Origin: an uncultured Erysipelotrichales bacterium | Lineage (GTDB): Bacteria > Bacillota_I > Bacilli_A > Erysipelotrichales > Coprobacillaceae | Length of the DNA: 8,667 nt | Direction: 5' to 3' | Assembly (NCBI GenBank): GCA_910586805.1 | Contig: CAJUJC010000041.1 | Location: forward strand, 1 to 8,667 | Shown here: positions 4,986 to 8,667 of the stretch, one piece after another | How the letters are laid out: each line of letters opens with the position of its first letter | How positions within the stretch are numbered: the stretch's first letter is position 1 | The notes under the pieces: model-generated | Told to the model about the DNA's origin: nothing | Databases searched by the model: none | What the model saw: only the letters and a program-made list of their open reading frames with translations | Made by a program: the position numbers and the translations under genes

Positions 4986-7514
4986 ATGTTAAAGAAATAT
5001 TTAATTAAAAATCTAGATTGTGCTTCTTGTGCACAAAAAGTTGAAGATAAATTAAATAAAAGAGATGATATTATTGAATGTCATTTATCTTTTGCAAATG
5101 GTTTATTGTTAATTGAAAGTGAGAATGAAATATCTTTAAAAGAATTAAATCAATTTGTTCAAACAATAGAACCTGATGTGATTATTGAAGAAAAAGGTAA
5201 GAAAAATATTGTAAAACAAGATTCAGGGCACGATCATGAGAAATGCTCTTGTAAACATAATCATGAGGAGCATAACCATTGTGGATGTACTCATGAACAT
5301 GAACATAAAGAACATGAACATTGTGGATGTGAACATGACCATAATCATGAAGAACATGAGCATTGTGGATGTGGTCATAATCATAGCCATGAGGGAAGAT
5401 CTTGTGAACTTGAACATAGTAATGATCATAGATATTTAGATGGAAAAAAAGTGTTATCTTATCATATTCAAGGATTGGATTGTGCTTCTTGTGCTATGAA
5501 AGTTGAAACAACAATTAGAAAATTGGATAATATTGAAGATGTTGTATTGAATTTTTCTACTGAAACTTTACAGGTTAAAGTGAAAGGAATAATTGATGAA
5601 GATGTTATAATAAATATGTTACAAAAAACAATTGATAATGTTGAAGATGGTGTAATTCTTCAATTAAAAACATCTTCTCAGGCTCTTGAAAAACCACGTT
5701 TGTTTGTATTGAAAGAACAATTGAATTTGGTTGTGGGAATCTTAGTTTATATTGCATCTATTCTTTTAGGAGACTATCAGTATGCTGTTATTGGGTTTGT
5801 TGTTGCATATGTTTTTATAGGGCATTTGACTTTAAGAAAAGCTTTTAAAAATATTTTTAGAGGAGATATGTTCGATGAAAATTTCTTAATGGCTATTGCG
5901 ACATTAGGGGCATTTATTATTGGTGAGTATAGTGAAGCTGTTGCAGTTATGTTGTTTTATAGTATTGGTGAAATTTTTCAATCTTATGCTGTTAATAAAA
6001 CAAGAACATCTATTTCATCTTTAATGGATATTAAAAGTGATCATGCGAATTTAAGAACAACTGATGGTGTTAAAGAAATTGCACCTGAAGATGTGAATAT
6101 TGGAGATATCCTTGTTGTTAAGGTTGGAGAAAAGATACCATTGGATGGTATTGTTGTTAAAGGAACTTCTATGTTAGATACATCAAGTTTAACTGGAGAA
6201 TCTATGCCTAGAGAAGTAGGTGTTAATGATGAAGTATTGGCTGGTGTTGTGAATTTAAACGAGATATTAGAAATAAGAGTCACAAAGCATTATGATGATT
6301 CAACTGTATCTAAAATTTTAGAATTGATGGAAAATGCTGCAAGTAAAAAAGCTCCAATTGAAAAGTTTATTACACGTTTTGCAAGAATTTATACACCTAC
6401 TGTTGTTGTATTAGCCTTATTTTTGGCAATTGTACCTATGTTTGTTATAAAAGATGCTGTGTTTAGTGACTGGGTGTATAGGGCTTTAACATTCTTGGTC
6501 GTGTCTTGTCCTTGTGCTTTGGTAATTTCTATTCCATTAGGATTATATGCAGGACTTGGTAAAGCAAGTAAAGTAGGTGCTTTGATTAAAGGTGGAAATT
6601 ATTTAGAGTTATTAAAAGATGTCAATACTGTTGTATTTGATAAGACTGGAACTTTAACTGTTGGTACATTTGATGTTGTAGAAGTGAATGGTAATGATGA
6701 ATTATTAAAATATGGTGCTTATGGCGAGTATTATAGCAATCATCCTATCGCAAAGAGTATTGTTTCTAAATTTGATGGAACTATTGATGAAAGTCAAATA
6801 AGCGATTTTAAGGAAATCGCTGGTAAAGGGATTGATGTGAAGTTATTTAATCAACATGTTCTATTAGGAAATGCGACTTTTTTAGAAGAGAATGGTATAG
6901 AATACGATGAGCCTCAAAGTGTAGGTACAATTGTATATATTGCTATTGATGGAAAGTTTGCTGGTTCTATTGTTGTTGCTGATCAAATCAAGGAATCAAC
7001 AATAAAGGGAATGAAGGCATTAAAACAATCTGGTATTGAAAATACTGTGATGTTGACAGGAGATCATCATAGAGTTGCTCAAGATATTGCTAGAAAGTTA
7101 GGAATTGATACTGTTTATAGTGAACTCTTGCCACAAGATAAGGTTTATAAGGTTGAAGAATTATTAGCTGATACTAATAATAAAGTTGCTTTTGTTGGTG
7201 ATGGTATTAATGATGCTCCAGTTTTAGCAAGAGCCGATATTGGAATTGCAATGGGTGGTGTTGGTAGTGATGCTGCCATTGAAGCAGCAGATATTGTATT
7301 GATGCAGGATAATATTGAAACGATTTCTGAAGCTATTTCTATTTCCCATAAAACAAATAAAATATTGAAGCAAAATGTAACATTTACATTGATTATAAAG
7401 ATAGGTGTTTTACTTTTAACTATGTTTGGTTTATCTAATATGTGGATGGGTGTTTTTGCAGATGTTGGTGTAACATTAATTGCCATTTTAAATTCAATGA
7501 GAATATTAAAATAG
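4986..7514 (+). CDS. cadA: Heavy-metal (Zn/Cd/Pb) translocating P1B-type ATPase
   Basis: 842-residue membrane pump that exports divalent metals using ATP. Domain order: HMA domain 1 (1-70, NLDCASC, Cys12/Cys15); His/Cys-rich linker (about 81-148); HMA domain 2 (157-225, GLDCASC, Cys166/Cys169); eight predicted membrane segments; actuator TGES (403-406); metal-site SCPC (507-510); phosphorylated Asp552 in DKTGT; HP motif His586-Pro587; and GDGINDAP (738-745). The acidic residue before each CxxC and Asp826 in the last membrane helix (ADVGV) mark the Zn/Cd/Pb group rather than the copper group. Both HMA motifs share an identical 17-nt DNA stretch (5016-5032 and 5478-5494), suggesting internal duplication. 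ATG 4986 follows GGGG (4975-4978); an upstream ATG at 4920 lies within the repressor gene. It is co-transcribed with the repressor. zntA would be an equally fair name. Confidence 0.93.
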   Translation: MLKKYLIKNLDCASCAQKVEDKLNKRDDIIECHLSFANGLLLIESENEISLKELNQFVQTIEPDVIIEEKGKKNIVKQDSGHDHEKCSCKHNHEEHNHCGCTHEHEHKEHEHCGCEHDHNHEEHEHCGCGHNHSHEGRSCELEHSNDHRYLDGKKVLSYHIQGLDCASCAMKVETTIRKLDNIEDVVLNFSTETLQVKVKGIIDEDVIINMLQKTIDNVEDGVILQLKTSSQALEKPRLFVLKEQLNLVVGILVYIASILLGDYQYAVIGFVVAYVFIGHLTLRKAFKNIFRGDMFDENFLMAIATLGAFIIGEYSEAVAVMLFYSIGEIFQSYAVNKTRTSISSLMDIKSDHANLRTTDGVKEIAPEDVNIGDILVVKVGEKIPLDGIVVKGTSMLDTSSLTGESMPREVGVNDEVLAGVVNLNEILEIRVTKHYDDSTVSKILELMENAASKKAPIEKFITRFARIYTPTVVVLALFLAIVPMFVIKDAVFSDWVYRALTFLVVSCPCALVISIPLGLYAGLGKASKVGALIKGGNYLELLKDVNTVVFDKTGTLTVGTFDVVEVNGNDELLKYGAYGEYYSNHPIAKSIVSKFDGTIDESQISDFKEIAGKGIDVKLFNQHVLLGNATFLEENGIEYDEPQSVGTIVYIAIDGKFAGSIVVADQIKESTIKGMKALKQSGIENTVMLTGDHHRVAQDIARKLGIDTVYSELLPQDKVYKVEELLADTNNKVAFVGDGINDAPVLARADIGIAMGGVGSDAAIEAADIVLMQDNIETISEAISISHKTNKILKQNVTFTLIIKIGVLLLTMFGLSNMWMGVFADVGVTLIAILNSMRILK
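5265..5390 (+). repeat. Three tandem 42-bp coding repeats (14-residue His/Cys units) in the ATPase linker
   Basis: Units at 5265-5306, 5307-5348 and 5349-5390 encode the pattern [E/K]-E-H-x-H-C-G-C-x-H-x-H-x-H, residues 94-135 of the pump. The 12-nt core CATTGTGGATGT is identical in all three. The linker joins the two HMA domains and probably binds several metal ions. Its near-identical DNA makes it prone to gain or loss of units. Confidence 0.9.
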
Positions 7515-7520
7515 GTTGGT

Positions 7521-7553
7521 AAGAGGAGATTGTTATTAATAATCTCCTTTTTT
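7521..7553 (+). terminator. Rho-independent terminator of the arsR-like/cadA operon
   Basis: GGAGATT (7525-7531) pairs with AATCTCC (7541-7547) around a 9-nt loop, with A-T and G-U extension at the base, followed by six T. It lies 7-40 nt after the ATPase stop and separates this operon from feoAB. Confidence 0.85.
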
Positions 7554-7578
7554 GACGAAAAATAATTTATTGTCCTAG

Positions 7579-7607
7579 TTTTCTTTATATTAAAAATAGT
7601 TTATAAT
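7579..7607 (+). promoter_or_regulatory. Putative promoter of feoAB
   Basis: Perfect TATAAT at 7602-7607. The best-spaced -35 (TTTTCT, 7579-7584, 17 bp) is poor, which suggests a weak or activator/repressor-tuned promoter. The leader would be about 15 nt and carries GGGGTG (7618-7623). I see no convincing Fur box. Confidence 0.5.
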
Positions 7608-7628
7608 ATCTACAAATGGGGTGTAGTA

Positions 7629-7862
7629 ATGACATTAGATAAGATTAAACCAGGTACAAATGTTATCATTATAAGTGTTAGTGGGACAGGGTTATTAAGA
7701 AGACGTTTATTAGAAATGGGACTTACCCCTAACACAAAAGTGAAAGTGAGAAAGATTGCTCCAATGGGGGATCCTATTGAAGTTTATTTGCGTAGTTATG
7801 TTTTAACTTTAAGAAAAGATGATGCTTCCAAGATAGAAGTCAAGGAGGTTACTGATGAATAA
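7629..7862 (+). CDS. feoA: Ferrous iron transport accessory protein FeoA
   Basis: 77-residue cytoplasmic SH3-like protein needed for Fe(II) uptake by FeoB, probably by contacting its G-protein region. The sequence shows the usual FeoA pattern: an N-terminal start MTLDKIKPG, the helix LLRRRLLEMGLTPNTKVKV (22-40), APMGDPIEVYLRSYVLTLR (44-62) and a final KIEV strand. Length is typical (about 75). ATG 7629 follows GGGGTG (7618-7623). Its last 8 bases overlap the feoB start, and the feoB ribosome binding site AAGGAGG (7842-7848) is inside this gene, so the two are translationally coupled. Confidence 0.92.
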   Translation: MTLDKIKPGTNVIIISVSGTGLLRRRLLEMGLTPNTKVKVRKIAPMGDPIEVYLRSYVLTLRKDDASKIEVKEVTDE

Positions 7863-8667
7863 AAAAACAATTGCTTTAATTGGAAATCAAAATTGTGGAA
7901 AAACAACTTTGTTTAATGCTTTAACAGGTTCTTTTCAACATGTTGGAAACTTTCCAGGTGTAACAGTAGAACAAAAAAGAGGTTTTATAAAAAAACATAA
8001 AGATGAATATGAATTGGTTGATTTACCAGGTATTTATTCTTTATCTCCATATACGTCTGAAGAAATTGTTTCTATACAATTTTTATTAGAAGAAAAACCT
8101 CATTTGATAATTAATATTTTGGATGCAACAAATATAGAAAGAAATCTTTATTTAACAATGCAGTTAATGGAATTAAATATTCCTATGATTTTAGTTTTAA
8201 ATATGATGGATGAAGTGATTAAAAGTGGTAATAGTATTGATTTAGAAGGGTTGATAGATAGATTTGGAATGCCTATTGTTCCTATATCCGCAAGTAAAAA
8301 TGAGGGAATAGAAGATGTTATTACGACTATTGAGAATACAATAGATAAACAAGCGAGACATCTTGATTTATGTCAAGGACCTGTGCATAAAGCGATTCAT
8401 TCTATTTCACATATTGTCGAACAAAAAGTTTACGATTTACATTTACCTATTCGTTATTGTGTAACAAAATTAATTGAAGGTGACGAAGTTATGTTTAAAA
8501 GTTTAAACATATCAACGCATGATCAACATGTTATTGAACATATTTTAGAAGGTATGGAAAATGAATCAGGGACTGATAGAGAAGCAGCACTGGTTGATAT
8601 GCGTTATTCCTTTATTGAAGATGTATGTAAGGCTTGTGTATTTAAAGAAAGAGAAACAAATGAACAA
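7855..8667 (+). CDS. feoB: Ferrous iron transport protein B (FeoB), N-terminal part, cut by window end
   Basis: This is the Fe(II) permease of the cytoplasmic membrane. Only the first 271 codons are present, open to the last base, covering the cytosolic GTPase and the following helical spacer domain; the membrane part is outside the window. GTPase motifs: G1 GNQNCGKTT (10-18), G2 Thr37 in GNFPGVTVE, G3 DLPG (56-59), G4 NMMD (116-119), G5 SAS (145-147). The G1 variant with Gln in place of the enterobacterial Pro is usual for Firmicutes. ATG 7855 sits 6 nt after AAGGAGG (7842-7848) and overlaps the feoA stop by 8 bases. Near the cut, CKAC (residues 257-260 or so) lies in the region that leads to the first membrane helix. 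There is no sign of frameshift in the visible part. Confidence 0.93.
   Translation, partial: MNKKTIALIGNQNCGKTTLFNALTGSFQHVGNFPGVTVEQKRGFIKKHKDEYELVDLPGIYSLSPYTSEEIVSIQFLLEEKPHLIINILDATNIERNLYLTMQLMELNIPMILVLNMMDEVIKSGNSIDLEGLIDRFGMPIVPISASKNEGIEDVITTIENTIDKQARHLDLCQGPVHKAIHSISHIVEQKVYDLHLPIRYCVTKLIEGDEVMFKSLNISTHDQHVIEHILEGMENESGTDREAALVDMRYSFIEDVCKACVFKERETNEQ

Noticed and set aside
5265..5390. CRISPR-like spacing of repeats
   Set aside because: The repeats are in frame within a coding sequence, have no spacers and encode a metal-binding linker.
5223..5439. Open frames on both strands in the His-rich region, and similar antisense frames at 6041-6283 and 7145-7486
   Set aside because: They are low-complexity or antisense shadows of the ATPase gene without ribosome binding sites or recognisable domains. 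The small frame at 4159-4392 antisense to the hydrolase is rejected for the same reason.
7597..7612. Possible Fur or DtxR box (TAG...CTA) at the feoA promoter
   Set aside because: The symmetry is poor, and AT-rich DNA gives such matches easily; no good consensus is seen.

Overview
The window is AT-rich, low-GC Firmicutes-type DNA: strong AGGAGG/GGGG ribosome binding sites, perfect or near-perfect TATAAT -10 boxes, short leaders and U-tailed hairpin terminators. The protein flavours (clostridial-type citrate synthase with an N-terminal extension, type II-like IlvE, FeoA/FeoB, an orphan lactose/cellobiose-type PTS IIB) suggest a gut Erysipelotrichia/Coprobacillus-like or clostridial anaerobe. 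That placement is an inference from style; there is no rRNA or marker gene here.

Layout. 49-822 (+) is a Cof-type HAD phosphatase whose natural start is followed by an in-frame TAA at codon 3. 905-2239 (+) is citrate synthase, and convergent to it 3351-2287 (-) is the branched-chain amino acid aminotransferase ilvE. The two are separated by two abutting hairpin terminators. Divergent from ilvE is a lone PTS IIB protein (3472-3870, +), which converges on a nicotinamidase/isochorismatase-family hydrolase (4525-4004, -) across a bidirectional terminator. Divergent from the hydrolase is a two-gene metal-resistance operon: an ArsR/SmtB-type repressor (4637-4975) and a CadA/ZntA-type Zn/Cd/Pb-exporting P-type ATPase (4986-7514). 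After a terminator comes the ferrous iron uptake operon feoA (7629-7862) and feoB (7855 to the window end, incomplete).

How the pieces fit. The right half is a metal-homeostasis block: a metal-sensing repressor with its operator at the transcription start, a divalent-cation exporter with an unusual His/Cys-rich linker, and a Fe(II) importer. The left half is central carbon and amino acid metabolism. Citrate synthase feeds 2-oxoglutarate/glutamate synthesis, and IlvE uses that same pair in transamination. The same 12-bp palindrome, ATTGTATACAAT, lies over the -35 region of both the citrate synthase and ilvE promoters, which suggests one GntR-like regulator controls both, and perhaps the divergent IIB gene.

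I see no mobile element, CRISPR array, tRNA or rRNA, and no gene-free stretch over about 135 bp. Most of the window is ordinary housekeeping. The points most worth checking are the shared palindrome, the nonsense codon in the HAD gene, the face-to-face divergent promoters at 4548-4592 and the triplicated His/Cys linker of the ATPase.
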